A stretch of DNA of 64,000 nucleotides from Leptospira sp. WS39.C2 (GTDB taxonomy: Bacteria; Spirochaetota; Leptospiria; Leptospirales; Leptospiraceae): assembly GCF_040833965.1 (NCBI RefSeq), contig NZ_CP162143.1, positions 124,001 through 188,000 on the forward strand, written 5' to 3'. The translations under genes were made by a program, and so were the position numbers. Under the pieces are notes generated by a model, which worked only from the letters and a program-made list of their open reading frames with translations, was not told the DNA's origin and made no database searches. Positions 53,338-63,010 of the stretch are shown here, in pieces (the stretch's first letter is position 1; each line of letters starts with the position of its first letter).

Positions 53338-53414
53338 TCTCTCACTCCTGCCAGCGTCCCGTCCGGGTCCGACTGGCGAGCTTTGGCCATCTATGGCCAC
53401 TCTACCATGAGAGA
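53338..53414. ncRNA. Structured 77-base element, three-way-junction fold
   Basis: TCTCTCA (53338-53344) pairs with TGAGAGA (53408-53414). Inside are stem GCCAG/CTGGC (53350-53377), capped by CCCG-TC-CGGG, and stem TGGCCAT-CT-ATGGCCA (53384-53399). All pairs are perfect. The size is tRNA-like, but no T-arm GTTC motif is seen on either strand. RNA or DNA function unknown; strand not assigned. Confidence 0.45.
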
Positions 53415-53547
53415 GACTTCACTTGGGAAGATTTGTGCCTCGTAAATTGAATCTATTTTAAGTGGATTTTATTTTCTGTAGATACGAAAGCTTTGTTTTG
53501 ATCTAAAAGATGGAAGGGGGAAATTATGGTGGATGTTAATTGTAATA

Positions 53548-53677
53548 CGCATAACATCAAAAAGGCGGGCAATAATAGAATTTCAGATAACTGCGGGGAA
53601 TCGATTGCCTTTGCGAATTTCGTTAACCACCCCCAGTCTACCAGCTATATGTATTGCAATTAGGCGCGAATTATGCG
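53548..53677 (+). repeat. attC-like repeat, copy A, left of the toxin-antitoxin genes
   Basis: 130 bp bounded by inverted CGCATAA (53548-53554) and TTATGCG (53671-53677), the kind of core pairs found at integron attC ends. It shares AAGGCGGGC, AGAATTTC, TCGATTG, TGCGAATTTCGTT, CTACCAGCTAT and ATTGCAAT in the same order with copy B (54294-54418). An internal pair ACTG-GGGG / CCCC-CAGT adds foldback. No integrase gene is in the window. Confidence 0.55.
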
Positions 53678-53775
53678 AAAGTTCCGAAATTCTCATTGAT
53701 AAGAAATAAGAAAACCTAAAGAAATTTATTCAGTAAAGATCTTTCAAAAAGGTATTTTAGCCGCAAAAATTTAAT

Positions 53776-53805
53776 TTGACAGTGATTATTTTCGAAATAT
53801 CTAAT
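53776..53805 (+). promoter_or_regulatory. Toxin-antitoxin promoter, leaderless type
   Basis: TTGACA (53776-53781), 18-base spacer, TCTAAT (53800-53805). The -10 ends five bases before the ATG at 53810, so transcription should begin at or just inside the start codon. Confidence 0.55.
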
Positions 53806-53809
53806 TATT

Positions 53810-53998
53810 ATGCCTTCAACAAAGCAGCACGCTATCAACCTAATCGGAAATTTGCCAGACGATACATCATTTGACGATATTATGGAAGAACTTTTTTTTT
53901 CTAAAAAAGTACAACAAGGCCTAATTGATTTAGATAATAACGCAGTCTTTTCTCATGCACAAATTCTAGAAGAAATTGTTAAATGGCGAAAGAAATAA
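53810..53998 (+). CDS. Antitoxin of a ParD/RelB-like module
   Basis: 62 residues, MPSTKQHAINLIGNLPDD then SFDDIMEELFFSKKVQQGLIDLD. This is the common antitoxin pattern with a short N-terminal strand-helix and the IMEELxF helix that binds the toxin. The C-terminal AQILEEIVKW helix continues it. It overlaps the toxin gene by 16 bases, so the order is antitoxin then toxin with coupled translation. A leaderless-type promoter is directly upstream. It neutralises the RelE/ParE-type partner and probably represses the operon. Confidence 0.8.
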   Translation: MPSTKQHAINLIGNLPDDTSFDDIMEELFFSKKVQQGLIDLDNNAVFSHAQILEEIVKWRKK

Positions 53999-54270
53999 TT
54001 TGGTCTCTAAGAGCTAAGGCTGACTTACAGGATATACATGATTATATAAATAAAGATTCTGAAATTTATGCATTGAGTGTAATCAATAGAATTATCAGCA
54101 CTGTTGAAAATATTCCTCAATTTCCCTTAATGGGAAGAGTAGTTCCAGAATTTAATTTAGAAAATCTAAGGGAACGAATTTCTGGTAATTATAGGGTTGT
54201 TTACCGGATTAATAAATCTCAGAATATTGAAATTGTTACAATTCATCATTCAGCAAGAACATTAAAGTAA
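53983..54270 (+). CDS. RelE/ParE-family toxin
   Basis: 95 residues starting inside the antitoxin gene. The pattern EIIWSLRAKADLQDIHDYI, then PLMGRVVPEF, ERISGNYRVVYRI and IEIVTIHHSARTL is the RelE/ParE fold with Arg residues in the NYRVVYR strand. RelE members cut mRNA on the ribosome; ParE members block gyrase. This branch (SARxL ending, R-x-I/L-x-G-N-Y-R-V-V-Y) resembles ParE-type toxins more, but the target cannot be assigned. The module lies between two attC-like repeats, consistent with cassette transfer. Confidence 0.85.
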   Translation: MAKEIIWSLRAKADLQDIHDYINKDSEIYALSVINRIISTVENIPQFPLMGRVVPEFNLENLRERISGNYRVVYRINKSQNIEIVTIHHSARTLK

Positions 54271-54293
54271 CCATAATTAATCCTCGCTCATTT

Positions 54294-54418
54294 CGCATAA
54301 CTATATAAAGGCGGGCGAAATAGAATTTCGCATACCTGCCTTAAATCGATTGGCTTTGCGAATTTCGTTTATCATCCCTGCTCTACCAGCTATCAGCATT
54401 GCAATGAACCCCGCCCAA
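54294..54418 (+). repeat. attC-like repeat, copy B, right of the toxin-antitoxin genes
   Basis: Starts CGCATAA like copy A and matches it over about 112 bp. It folds more strongly: GCGAAAT-AGA-ATTTCGC is a perfect hairpin, flanked by GGCGGG and CCTGCC (one mismatch), and CCCGCC near 54410-54416 can pair with GGCGGG. No TTATGCG end is found. Confidence 0.5.
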
Positions 54419-54444
54419 TCTAAAATTTGAGAATTTCAATTCTC

Positions 54445-55056
54445 TCAACGAAATACCCGAGGCAAATATTCCTCTAAATTGATACGAATTGGCATAAGAT
54501 AGGCATTCATTCCATTCTTGGAACAATATGAAATCACTTCTTTTGCAAACTTCACATTCCATTCCATATTAGGTTTAAAATCTTTTGGAAAATATGCTCT
54601 ATTCCTAGATTCCCAATAACTTTGCGATTTTTCAGTGATCACGGGACTAACACCGATATACACTTCCATCCCTTTCAGTTTTTCAGTGAATATATCAACC
54701 AGTCTCATATCAAAAAATGGTTGGGTCAAAAATCCATCGGCGCCTGCGTCTTTTTTCATCTCTATATAATCAAATTCATCTTTGATCCCAACAACAGTAG
54801 AGATTTTCGATTGTTTTAAGGTTTCGATGATTCCTTCACAGTGATCTAAATCAAAATCGATGGCACGTAGGTGTGGAATCACATTTGGAAAAATTGGTTG
54901 TATCAATGAAGCTACTGCCCAACTTCTATTGTCAAAACGAAGTAGATCAGGAATATTGATTCCAGAAATTTGATTAAAATTATTTTTTACATAATTGACT
55001 TCCTGTAAAACAACAGAAACATCCCGCGGCACAACTTCTAATAAAATTTGATTCAA
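54445..55056 (-). CDS. Compact methylenetetrahydrofolate reductase-like protein
   Basis: 203 residues from TTG, with AAGGA eight bases upstream. The MetF pattern is visible in short form: an N-terminal LLEVVPRD, then GINIPDLLRF, PHLRAIDFD, and the strong FAD/folate-site match DAGADGFLTQPFFDMR and YIGVSPVITEKSQSYWESRN. It is about 90 residues shorter than E. coli MetF, with compact loops. It would reduce methylene-THF to methyl-THF, the methyl donor for MetH encoded downstream of the regulator here. It is a paralogue or minimal MTHFR; another metF elsewhere cannot be excluded. Confidence 0.65.
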   Translation of the reverse strand: MNQILLEVVPRDVSVVLQEVNYVKNNFNQISGINIPDLLRFDNRSWAVASLIQPIFPNVIPHLRAIDFDLDHCEGIIETLKQSKISTVVGIKDEFDYIEMKKDAGADGFLTQPFFDMRLVDIFTEKLKGMEVYIGVSPVITEKSQSYWESRNRAYFPKDFKPNMEWNVKFAKEVISYCSKNGMNAYLMPIRINLEEYLPRVFR

Positions 55057-55066
55057 TTGGATTTCC

Positions 55067-55168
55067 TTATAATTTAGGATGGGTCTTCATGTAGCAATTG
55101 GCAAGTTCATGATCTATTTCTGGCATTCCCTCTTTGGTAAACTCATATACATCTTCCAAGCCTGATGT
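55067..55168 (-). pseudogene. Short open fragment upstream of the MTHFR-like gene
   Basis: About 32 codons in one frame after an upstream stop: GLEDVYEFTKEGMPEIDHEL, then NCYMKTHPKL and stop. The composition looks protein-like, but no start with a ribosome site is evident apart from an internal ATG. It may be the end of a deleted gene or a tiny peptide. The MTHFR-like ribosome site overlaps its stop. Confidence 0.3.
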
Positions 55169-55211
55169 TTATAAAACTTGAGTAAAATCCAAAACTAAAA
55201 TTCAAATTTGT

Positions 55212-56081
55212 TTAATTGATTGGATCGTTTCTTTTCATGATCATTCTTACGGTGATGGCAAAAAGAATGAATATCGATACAATTTGTATCCCTGTCATCC
55301 CTGACCATTCAGTCTGTGATTCAAAATCCCTGCCAGAAACAAACTCCATCGAAAAGATGCTTACATAACTCGAAGAGATAGTTAAAAATTCGCACCCAAA
55401 TTCCAAAAGTGCATAGTAAGCAATGAACAGATAAAAAAGATTATTTTTGATCTGTTCTTTAATTTTAGGAACCGATACAAACCCAAGAAAAGTTAGGATT
55501 GAAACCATTTTTATAAATGGTAGATTCCAAATTTGCACAATATCCTGATCCAGTTCGATCGTTTTTGTGAAAGGGTATAAATTAAAATTAGTTGTATATC
55601 CATTTTGAAAAGTGTCACTCAAAAGAATGCAGAAGTAAATGATTAGTAAATAAATTACAAATGGTATCGTGAAACGGTCCAATGTTTCTTGATTTATTTT
55701 TGTATATTTGAGTGGATAAATTTTTATCAAGATTAGGAAAGCAATGAAGCTTTTGAAGAAAACATCATAATTGGTTTTGAATATGAGTGACCATAATCCA
55801 ATTTTTCCGTGAGTATAAAAACCATCCCAAGTAAAAAGTATTGTCGAAATCGAATGTACAAAATCATTTTCAAAATACCAAGAATAGGGCCAGCAGAAAA
55901 AGATATTTAACAATATATGGACGATTTGTTCGGCAATTCTGAGAAAGATGATGAAAAAGAAAAACTCTTTGATCTTATTCCAGTTGCCAATGATATCTAA
56001 ATTAATGATAAGTAAGATAGTTAGAATTGACCCTGCACTATGGAAGAGTATATTTATAAAATCAAATTCATAATTTATCAT
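55212..56081 (-). CDS. Polytopic membrane protein of unknown function
   Basis: 289 residues with about seven hydrophobic helices, rich in Phe, Ile and Tyr. The first helix (about 10-25) follows a short acidic stretch. Charged residues are few; a histidine pair is in the first third (FHSAGSI, QIVHILLNIFFCW). No recognised family or catalytic motif. The ATG at 56081 is followed by YEFDFINILFHSAG. It lies between the MTHFR-like gene and the small hypothetical gene on the same strand, with gaps of 155 and 40 bases. Base composition is especially AT-rich, perhaps a sign of acquired DNA. Confidence 0.6.
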   Translation of the reverse strand: MINYEFDFINILFHSAGSILTILLIINLDIIGNWNKIKEFFFFIIFLRIAEQIVHILLNIFFCWPYSWYFENDFVHSISTILFTWDGFYTHGKIGLWSLIFKTNYDVFFKSFIAFLILIKIYPLKYTKINQETLDRFTIPFVIYLLIIYFCILLSDTFQNGYTTNFNLYPFTKTIELDQDIVQIWNLPFIKMVSILTFLGFVSVPKIKEQIKNNLFYLFIAYYALLEFGCEFLTISSSYVSIFSMEFVSGRDFESQTEWSGMTGIQIVSIFILFAITVRMIMKRNDPIN

Positions 56082-56121
56082 ATCAATTTTTAGAATCCTA
56101 ACTGCTGCAGATCATGATCTT

Positions 56122-56496
56122 TTACGATTTCCCAATATACCGCTTCCATGATAAGTCTACATCCATCTTTGAAATATTTTCTTTTTTACGAGAGATTCGA
56201 AATTCAATCGTATGAGATTCAATGTTCGGATTAATATGCGATGTAGTTTCGATTTCTGCCGGTTGAGAAGTGGGAGGTATGACACTTGGGTCTTTCCAGA
56301 CAATTAAGGTTTCTTCCGTCGGGCAACTCACTTCCCCACAACTTACCTCTAAGATTTCTAAATCTGCCTCTTTGGGAATGGTAGTGTAAATCGAAAGCCA
56401 CTCGGCAAGTTTAGGATGGAAGGAAAACCCTGTTGAGAGTTTTCCTTTCCCTGTTCGTATCCAACCGTGGTTGTGTGAATGTCCAGAAACAGTCAT
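56122..56496 (-). CDS. Hypothetical protein with a Cys-containing core
   Basis: 124 residues from ATG at 56496, which has GGAG six bases upstream; an ATG at 56508 and a TTG at 56526 are possible. It begins MTVSGHSHNHGWIRTGKGK, with three His, followed by FHPKLAEWLSIYT and then LEILEVSCGEVSCPTEETLIVW, with two Cys five apart. A Pro-rich linker leads to IEFRISRKKE. The order His cluster then Cys pair suggests metal binding, but no family is recognised. It is the gene after metH on the same strand, separated by an inverted ACTAATG repeat (about 56523-56555), and may be part of the methyl-cycle unit. Confidence 0.6.
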   Translation of the reverse strand: MTVSGHSHNHGWIRTGKGKLSTGFSFHPKLAEWLSIYTTIPKEADLEILEVSCGEVSCPTEETLIVWKDPSVIPPTSQPAEIETTSHINPNIESHTIEFRISRKKENISKMDVDLSWKRYIGKS

Positions 56497-56564
56497 TTTG
56501 ATCTCCATACCTACTAAAAACGCCAACTAATGATTATTAGTGTAACAACCATTAGTTAGTCAAC

Positions 56565-59500
56565 TTAAACTTTAGACTTCCTGGATGGGTCATAGTTGAG
56601 GATTGGAGATAACCAACGTTCAACTTCCTTTTTTTCCATTTGTTTCATTTCGGAATAAGTATCCACTTGGTCTTCGTTGATTTTTCCAATGGCAAAATAA
56701 CGCGCTTCAGGGTGTGAAAAATAATACCCACTCACACTACTAGCAGGCCACATCGCACAGGATTCAGTTAGTTTGATCCCTGCGTTTTTTTCTACGTCTA
56801 AGAGATCCCAAATCTTACGTTTTTCCGTATGATCAGGACATGCAGGATAACCAGGAGCTGGTCGAATGCCACGGTATTTCTCGCGGATCAAATCTTCAGT
56901 GGTTAAGTTTTCGTCTTTTCCAAATCCCCATTCTTCTCGCATTTTATGGTGCATATACTCCGCGAATGCTTCCGCAAAACGATCCGCAAGTGCTTTTACC
57001 AAAATAGAATTGTAGTCATCATGTTTGACTTCATAAGTTTTTGCTAACTCTTCGATGCCATGCCCAGCAGTGACCGCAAAATAACCAATATAATCGTTTT
57101 TGTTCTTTTCTTTTGGAGAAATAAAGTCCGCCAAACTATAATTAGGTTGGTTTGACATTTTTGTTGTTTGTTGGCGTAACATTGGATAAAATCCGAGAGA
57201 TTTTTGTTTGGAATCATCTTCAAAAATTTCTACCATCTCCCCATGAGAAACTGCTGGGAACATACCAACAACAGCCCTTGGTTTCAGGTTAGGATTTTCT
57301 AACATTTCCTTTAAGATACTTTGTGCATCATTGTACAAAGATGTGGCTTCTTTTCCAATCACTGGGTCTTTTAAGATTTGAGGGAAACGACCCTTTAATT
57401 CCCAAGCCAAAAAGAAAGGAGACCAGTCAATGAAAGGAAGAAGGTCTTTTAAAGTAACATCATCAAATACTTTTATGCCCGTAAAACTTGGTTTTGGTGG
57501 AGTATAGGAATCCCAATCCATTGTGAATTTATTCTGAATCGCATCAGCAATGGGTAAAATATTCCTTTCGTTTTCTCTGGAATAAAACTCTTCTCGGATT
57601 CTTGTTTGTTCTTCTGAGACTGTTTTTGCATAATCTATTGAGGTTACAGGATTTAAGACACTGTTCATCACGTTTACCACACGAGACGCATCCATTACAT
57701 GTAAAACAGGCTGTGAGTATTGTTCGGCAATTTTTACAGCAGTGTGAGCAGGAGATGTCGTAGCCCCACCAATGAGAAGTGGCACTTTGAACTCCAATCG
57801 TTCCATCTCTTTTGCCACATATACCATTTCATCAAGGGAAGGAGTGATAAGACCGGAAAGTCCAATGGCTGCTACATTTTCTTTTTTGGCAGTTTCGAGA
57901 ATTTTTTCACAAGGAACCATTACTCCGAGATCAATCACCTCATAATTGTTACACGCTAAGACTACTCCTACGATATTTTTTCCAATATCATGCACATCAC
58001 CTTTTACAGTTGCAATGAGGAATTTTGCTTGTTTACTTTCGTCTTTTTGGTTTCGTTTTTCCTCTTCCATATAAGGCATGAGGTATGCGACTGCTTTTTT
58101 CATCACCCGCGCACTTTTCACCACTTGTGGTAAAAACATTTTCCCAGCACCAAAGAGTTCCCCAACGACTTTCATGCCGTTCATAAGAGGGCCTTCGATG
58201 ACATCAAGAGGTTTTGCTAAACTTTTCCTTGCTTCTTCCGTATCTTGGGTTACAAATTCATCGATCCCTTTCACAAGAGCATGTGTGAGGCGCTCTTCAA
58301 CTGTTCCGCTCCGCCAAACATCATCTTTCTTTAGGACTTTTGCTTCTCCATGGAAAGTACCTGCTGCTTCAATCATACGTTCCGTAGCATCTGGTCTTCG
58401 GTTGAGCAATACATCTTCCACGAGCTCAAGTAAGTCTTTCGGAATCTGTTCGTATACTTCTAACATCCCTGCATTGACAATGGCCATGTCCATTCCGGCT
58501 TGGATGGCATGGTATAAAAAGGCAGAGTGCATCGCTTCCCTAACTGGGTTATTACCTCGAAAGGAAAAGGAAATATTACTGAGTCCACCTGATACTTTTG
58601 CACCAGGGCAAACTTTTTTGATCTCACGTGTCGCTTCGATAAAATCAACAGCATAATTATTGTGTTCTTCAATCCCTGTTGCGACTGTAAGGATGTTTGG
58701 ATCAAAAATAATATCAGTTGGTTCAAAATCCAATTTTGAAACCAGAAGGTCGTAGGCACGTTTACAAATTCTGACTTTGTCATCTTTGGTTGCCGCCTGC
58801 CCTTGTTCGTCGAAAGCCATCACAATCGCTGCAGCGCCAAACCTTTGGATCGTGCGGGCATGGTTTAAAAATACTTCTTCTCCTTCTTTCAGGGAGATGG
58901 AATTGACAATTGGTTTTCCTTGGATACACTTAAGGCCCGCAAGGAGCACCGACCATTTCGAAGAATCAACCATAAAAGGTACACGGGCAATGTCCGGTTC
59001 CCCAGCGATTAAATTCAAAAACTTAGTCATGGAAGCTTCCCCATCGAGAAGCGCCTCATCGAAGTTAATGTCAATGATATTGGCACCAGCTTGTACTTGT
59101 TGTAAGGCAACCTGCACAGCTTCTTCAAAATTTCCATCTAAGATGAGTTTTTTGAACTTCGGAGATCCTGTGACGTTGTTTCTTTCTCCGACGTTGATAA
59201 ATCCTTGGTCTTTTGTGAGTTTGAGTGGTTCTAGTCCTGCGAAGGCACTAAGCATTGGTTGTTCTTTTAAAGCACGAGGTTTGATTGATGATACCGCTTC
59301 TTTTGCCGCACGGATATGGGCAGGTGTGGTTCCGCAGCATCCACCCACAATATTCAAAAAACCCGCTTCAGCGAAATTTTTCATCCATCCACCAAACTCT
59401 TCTGGTGTTTGGTCATACCCACCAAACGCGTTTGGAAGTCCCGCATTCGGATAACAAGAAACATAACAGTCTGCTATACGAGAAATTTCCTCAATATAAG

Positions 59501-60281
59501 GACGCATCTCACCTGCACCGAGTGCACAGTTAATGCCGACAGCAAGTGGTTTTGCATGTTTAATGGAAATGTAAAATGCTTCTCCCGTTTGTCCAGAAAG
59601 AGTTCGCCCAGAGGCATCAGTAATGGTAACAGATAAGATAACGGGAATACGAATGTTTCGTTCTTCAAATACCTTTTCAATGGCAAAAATACATGCTTTG
59701 AGATTCAAAGTATCAATATTTGTTTCTGGTAATAATAAATCAACACCACCATCAAGTAATGCTGAAACTTGTTCATGAAAACAATCAACTAACTCATCAA
59801 AGGTGACAGCACGAAATGCTGGGTTATTTACATCTGGCGAAAGGGAAGCCGTTTTGACCGTTGGCCCGATGGAACCTGCAATGAATACATCGGTTTTACC
59901 AGTTTTAGCTTTGAACTTTTCCACTGCATTTTTCGCACACTGTACGGCTGCAAGGTTTAAGTCCCTTACAGCTGATTCCATTTTGTAGTCTGCTTGCGAA
60001 ACAACATTAGAACTAAAGGTATTGGTTTCGATAATATCGGCACCAGCTTCCAAATACTCTAAATGAACGGATTCAATAATGTCAGGTCTTGTGATGGCAA
60101 GTACATCGTTATTACCTTTAATTGACAATGGCCAATCTTTAAATCGATCTCCCCGAAAATCATCCTCTTCCAAAGAATGCCGTTGGATCATTGTTCCCAT
60201 AGCTCCATCTAAAACTAAGATTTTTTCCGAGAGTAACTTTAAGAGGGTTTTGGAGGAAGGATTGGTATATTCAAATTTCAT
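56565..60281 (-). CDS. metH: Cobalamin-dependent methionine synthase
   Basis: 1238 residues, full length. The homocysteine domain has zinc ligands in [11 protein letters not shown] near 252 and [10 protein letters not shown] near 316. The pterin domain contains [14 protein letters not shown] and later [14 protein letters not shown]. The cobalamin domain has the DxHxxG motif in [14 protein letters not shown] near 766. The C-terminal activation domain has [17 protein letters not shown] for SAM-dependent reactivation. It transfers the methyl of methyl-THF to homocysteine. It is separated from the ferredoxin gene by a terminator, and its own promoter region contains a half-site of the regulator palindrome. 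The ferredoxin next to it could supply electrons for reactivation, which is an inference. Confidence 0.97.
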   Translation of the reverse strand: MKFEYTNPSSKTLLKLLSEKILVLDGAMGTMIQRHSLEEDDFRGDRFKDWPLSIKGNNDVLAITRPDIIESVHLEYLEAGADIIETNTFSSNVVSQADYKMESAVRDLNLAAVQCAKNAVEKFKAKTGKTDVFIAGSIGPTVKTASLSPDVNNPAFRAVTFDELVDCFHEQVSALLDGGVDLLLPETNIDTLNLKACIFAIEKVFEERNIRIPVILSVTITDASGRTLSGQTGEAFYISIKHAKPLAVGINCALGAGEMRPYIEEISRIADCYVSCYPNAGLPNAFGGYDQTPEEFGGWMKNFAEAGFLNIVGGCCGTTPAHIRAAKEAVSSIKPRALKEQPMLSAFAGLEPLKLTKDQGFINVGERNNVTGSPKFKKLILDGNFEEAVQVALQQVQAGANIIDINFDEALLDGEASMTKFLNLIAGEPDIARVPFMVDSSKWSVLLAGLKCIQGKPIVNSISLKEGEEVFLNHARTIQRFGAAAIVMAFDEQGQAATKDDKVRICKRAYDLLVSKLDFEPTDIIFDPNILTVATGIEEHNNYAVDFIEATREIKKVCPGAKVSGGLSNISFSFRGNNPVREAMHSAFLYHAIQAGMDMAIVNAGMLEVYEQIPKDLLELVEDVLLNRRPDATERMIEAAGTFHGEAKVLKKDDVWRSGTVEERLTHALVKGIDEFVTQDTEEARKSLAKPLDVIEGPLMNGMKVVGELFGAGKMFLPQVVKSARVMKKAVAYLMPYMEEEKRNQKDESKQAKFLIATVKGDVHDIGKNIVGVVLACNNYEVIDLGVMVPCEKILETAKKENVAAIGLSGLITPSLDEMVYVAKEMERLEFKVPLLIGGATTSPAHTAVKIAEQYSQPVLHVMDASRVVNVMNSVLNPVTSIDYAKTVSEEQTRIREEFYSRENERNILPIADAIQNKFTMDWDSYTPPKPSFTGIKVFDDVTLKDLLPFIDWSPFFLAWELKGRFPQILKDPVIGKEATSLYNDAQSILKEMLENPNLKPRAVVGMFPAVSHGEMVEIFEDDSKQKSLGFYPMLRQQTTKMSNQPNYSLADFISPKEKNKNDYIGYFAVTAGHGIEELAKTYEVKHDDYNSILVKALADRFAEAFAEYMHHKMREEWGFGKDENLTTEDLIREKYRGIRPAPGYPACPDHTEKRKIWDLLDVEKNAGIKLTESCAMWPASSVSGYYFSHPEARYFAIGKINEDQVDTYSEMKQMEKKEVERWLSPILNYDPSRKSKV

Positions 60282-60302
60282 AATATTTCTGTGTATAATA
60301 AA

Positions 60303-60314
60303 GATATGTAGATA
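60303..60314 (-). promoter_or_regulatory. Operator half-site in the metH promoter
   Basis: GATATGTAGATA is identical to one half of the palindrome at 63011-63044. On the reverse strand it lies between a TTTACT-like -35 and a TATTAT-like -10, 22 bases before the metH ATG. The other half is not conserved. Confidence 0.55.
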
Positions 60315-60323
60315 AAAGTAAAG

Positions 60324-60353
60324 GTGGGTCGATTACTAACGTAATCCACCCAC
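60324..60353 (-). terminator. Rho-independent terminator after the ferredoxin gene
   Basis: GTGGGT (60324-60329) with ACCCAC (60348-60353), and ATTAC with GTAAT inside, followed on the reverse strand by a T-rich tail (CTTTACTTTT). Confidence 0.75.
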
Positions 60354-60361
60354 AAGGTTCG

Positions 60362-60661
60362 TTATTTACTCGGGTCGGAACATTTTGCACCTTTGAGAGG
60401 TGGTTTTGTTGTTACGATTACCGGAAATTTATTTGCTTCTTTTGCGTTCACTTCAATTGACGGTTTGTGTTTTTCAGGAACATCATAGTCCGGAAAAATT
60501 GCATCAATGGGACATTCGTATTGGCATGCATTACAATCAATACAAGTATCTGGATCGATGTACAAAGTGTCTGGAGCTTCGTGAAAAGCTTCCACTGGAC
60601 AAACTGCAGCACAACTCGTGTATTTACAATCAACGCAAATTTCAGTTACAACATAAGCCAT
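60362..60661 (-). CDS. 7Fe (3Fe-4S/4Fe-4S) ferredoxin
   Basis: 99 residues. The first cluster region reads ICVDCKYTSCAAVCPV and the second DPDTCIDCNACQYECPIDAI, matching the Azotobacter FdI-type ferredoxins that bind one 3Fe-4S and one 4Fe-4S. The C-terminal about 35 residues (PEKHKPSIEVNAKEANKF) are typical of that group. It carries electrons in the cytosol. AGGAG precedes the ATG. It lies between ahcY and metH on the same strand, with hairpins on both sides. Reduction of cobalamin in MetH is a possible job, not shown. Confidence 0.9.
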   Translation of the reverse strand: MAYVVTEICVDCKYTSCAAVCPVEAFHEAPDTLYIDPDTCIDCNACQYECPIDAIFPDYDVPEKHKPSIEVNAKEANKFPVIVTTKPPLKGAKCSDPSK

Positions 60662-60675
60662 GAGAAACTCCTAAT

Positions 60676-60702
60676 GCCCTTTTCAGATTCACCAAAAAGG
60701 GC
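60676..60702. repeat. Hairpin between ahcY and the ferredoxin gene
   Basis: GCCCTTTT (60676-60683) pairs with AAAAGGGC (60695-60702). The T-run follows on the plus strand, not in the direction of the genes, so it probably shapes or stabilises the mRNA rather than ending it. Confidence 0.45.
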
Positions 60703-60709
60703 AATATTT

Positions 60710-62029
60710 TTAGTAGCGGTAGTGGTCCGGTTTAAAAGGACCTTCTAGTGGAACACTGATATAATCAGCTTGTTTTTGAGTGAGTTTAGTTAAACGAACA
60801 CCCAACTGTTCCAAATGAAGTGCTGCTACTTTTTCATCCAAGTGTTTTGGAAGGCGATACACACCCAACTCATATTTGGTAGTATAGAGTTCAATTTGTG
60901 CCAAAACTTGGTTAGTAAAAGAACTAGACATTACGAATGATGGGTGACCAGTTGCACAACCTAAGTTTACAAGACGACCTTCCGCAAGTACGATGATTGA
61001 TCTACCATCTGGGAAAGTGTATTTGTCTACCTGAGGTTTGATTTCTTTTTTCGTAACACCTTTTTCGGAATTCAAACGTGACATTTGAATCTCAGTATCA
61101 AAGTGACCAATGTTACAAAGGATTGCGCCGTCTTTCATCGCTTTCATGTGTTCAAGAGAAATGATATCATCATTTCCAGTTGCTGTTACAACGATGTCTG
61201 CGTTTTCAATTACGTCTTCCACGCGAAGCACTTGGTATCCTTCCATCACAGCTTGGAGTGCACAAATTGGATCGATTTCAGTTACGATCACACGTGCTCC
61301 AAAGTTACGAAGGGAAGCAGCAGAACCTTTTCCTACGTCTCCGTATCCACAAACAAGAGCCACTTTTCCAGCAAGCATCACGTCAGTAGCACGTTTGATT
61401 CCATCAGCAAGTGACTCACGGCAACCATAAAGGTTATCAAATTTTGACTTTGTAACAGAGTCGTTTACATTGATTGCAGGGATTTTTAAAGTTCCTGCTT
61501 TTAGTTTTTTATGAAGTGCAATTACACCTGTAGTTGTTTCTTCAGAAACACCTTTGATGTCTGCAAGTAGTTGTGGGTATTTTTCATGAATGTAGTGAGT
61601 TAGATCATGACCGTCGTCAAGGATCATGTTTGGTCCTTTTCCACCATCAAAAAATAAAGTTTGTTCAATACACCACCAGTATTCTTCTTCTGTTTCACCT
61701 TTCCAAGCAAATACAGGGATTCCTGCTTTTGCGATCGCTGCTGCTGCATGGTCTTGTGTTGAAAAAATGTTACAAGAGGACCAACGAATGTCAGCACCTA
61801 ATGCGCTCAAGGTTTCAATTAAAACCGCTGTTTGGATTGTCATGTGAAGGGATCCGCAAATTCGTGCACCTTTGAGTGGTTTAGAAGTTCCGAACTCTTT
61901 ACGAAGTGCCATAAGACCTGGCATTTCTTTTTCTGCCAAAATGATTTCTTCTCTTCCCCATTCTGCAAGAGAGATATCCTTCACTTTGTATGGCAATCGT
62001 TCCGATTTTGTTTCAGTTGCTGTGGACAT
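60710..62029 (-). CDS. ahcY: S-adenosylhomocysteine hydrolase
   Basis: 439 residues. NAD-binding [12 protein letters not shown], substrate motifs [14 protein letters not shown] and [13 protein letters not shown], and the C-terminal FKPDHYRY ending are typical. The enzyme splits SAH to adenosine and homocysteine and removes the inhibitor of methyltransferases. It starts 10 bases after the regulator gene stop, so it is co-transcribed with it, and controlled by the operator at 63011-63044. Homocysteine made here feeds MetH encoded downstream. Confidence 0.97.
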   Translation of the reverse strand: MSTATETKSERLPYKVKDISLAEWGREEIILAEKEMPGLMALRKEFGTSKPLKGARICGSLHMTIQTAVLIETLSALGADIRWSSCNIFSTQDHAAAAIAKAGIPVFAWKGETEEEYWWCIEQTLFFDGGKGPNMILDDGHDLTHYIHEKYPQLLADIKGVSEETTTGVIALHKKLKAGTLKIPAINVNDSVTKSKFDNLYGCRESLADGIKRATDVMLAGKVALVCGYGDVGKGSAASLRNFGARVIVTEIDPICALQAVMEGYQVLRVEDVIENADIVVTATGNDDIISLEHMKAMKDGAILCNIGHFDTEIQMSRLNSEKGVTKKEIKPQVDKYTFPDGRSIIVLAEGRLVNLGCATGHPSFVMSSSFTNQVLAQIELYTTKYELGVYRLPKHLDEKVAALHLEQLGVRLTKLTQKQADYISVPLEGPFKPDHYRY

Positions 62030-62039
62030 ATTGTCCTCC

Positions 62040-63002
62040 TTATTCCTTTGTTGCTTTGATTGTTAAAATTTTAAAACTAGATTCTGTTTGGATTTCTCCA
62101 ATGGATTCGACTTTGAATCCTGCATTTGATAACCAGGATTCAAACAATTCAGTTTCAAACCCAAGCCATAAATCCGCAAAATTATCTCTCATGTATTCCG
62201 CATTGTGTTTTTCTAAATCCACAATACACAAAACTCCACCTGGTTTTAATACACGTGCAATTTCTTCTAAAACTGTAGGAGGATGAGAGATATGATGCAA
62301 TACCATCGATGCTACAACTGCATCACAAGAATTTTTTGAAAGTGGCAATTGTTCCATAGGTGTTTGGATGAGACTTACACTTGGATTTTTCCCAAAGTGT
62401 ATGGATGCGTTTTCAATCATTCGTGAAGAGTTATCCACACCAGTAACATGTTTTGCTTTATTGAGTAAAAATGGAATGAGTCCACCTGGACCACATCCTA
62501 AATCTAAAATATTTTCGCAAAGGGGTAGTTCTTGTAAAATCCAAGAACGGTAGAGTTTTGGGTGTAATGTTTCTTCCTGTAATTTTTCCCAACTTTCTGC
62601 CACTCCATCGAAAAAGGATTTCGATTTTTTCTCTCTAGCTTCTAAAATTTGGTGAACCATCTTTTGGTCTTTTTCTCTAGAAGGAAGATCTTCTTTATAA
62701 GATAACAATAATTTGGTGAGCTCAATCGGAAATTTTAAACCAGAACTTTCTTCATTAGGTAAAAAACTATAAACCAAACTGCCTTCACGCCTTGATCCAA
62801 TGAGACCAGCTTCTGTTAGGATTTTTAAATGGCGGGAGATTCTCGATTGCCCCATCTCAAGAATTTCCACAATTTCATTCACAGAAAACGCTCCAAAACT
62901 CAAGATGTTGAGGATCCGAATCCTTGTTTCATCCGATATGGCTTTGGTAGCGGAGAGGATTTGTAATGAATTACGATTGGAAATAAGGGCTTCTGTGACC
63001 AT
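62040..63002 (-). CDS. ArsR-type regulator fused to a SAM-methyltransferase domain, SahR-like
   Basis: 320 residues from ATG at 63002; a TTG at 63008 is in frame. The winged HTH (about 10-85) has [35 protein letters not shown] and EGSLVYSFL. The second domain (about 120-320) has the class I SAM-binding motif [17 protein letters not shown] and [17 protein letters not shown]. No metal-binding Cys motif of classic ArsR is seen. SahR regulators have this layout and sense S-adenosylhomocysteine to control metH and ahcY. Being first in the ahcY operon, with a perfect palindrome nine bases before its ATG, it should also control itself. Confidence 0.8.
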   Translation of the reverse strand: MVTEALISNRNSLQILSATKAISDETRIRILNILSFGAFSVNEIVEILEMGQSRISRHLKILTEAGLIGSRREGSLVYSFLPNEESSGLKFPIELTKLLLSYKEDLPSREKDQKMVHQILEAREKKSKSFFDGVAESWEKLQEETLHPKLYRSWILQELPLCENILDLGCGPGGLIPFLLNKAKHVTGVDNSSRMIENASIHFGKNPSVSLIQTPMEQLPLSKNSCDAVVASMVLHHISHPPTVLEEIARVLKPGGVLCIVDLEKHNAEYMRDNFADLWLGFETELFESWLSNAGFKVESIGEIQTESSFKILTIKATKE

Positions 63003-63010
63003 AACCAAGA

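Noticed and set aside
53338..53414. tRNA gene
   Set aside because: Right size and a 7-bp closing stem, but neither strand has a T-arm GTTC motif or a seven-base anticodon loop.
58078..59454. Two long plus-strand frames inside metH
   Set aside because: They are antisense to a well-supported gene; Ser/Pro/Ala-rich translation without motifs.
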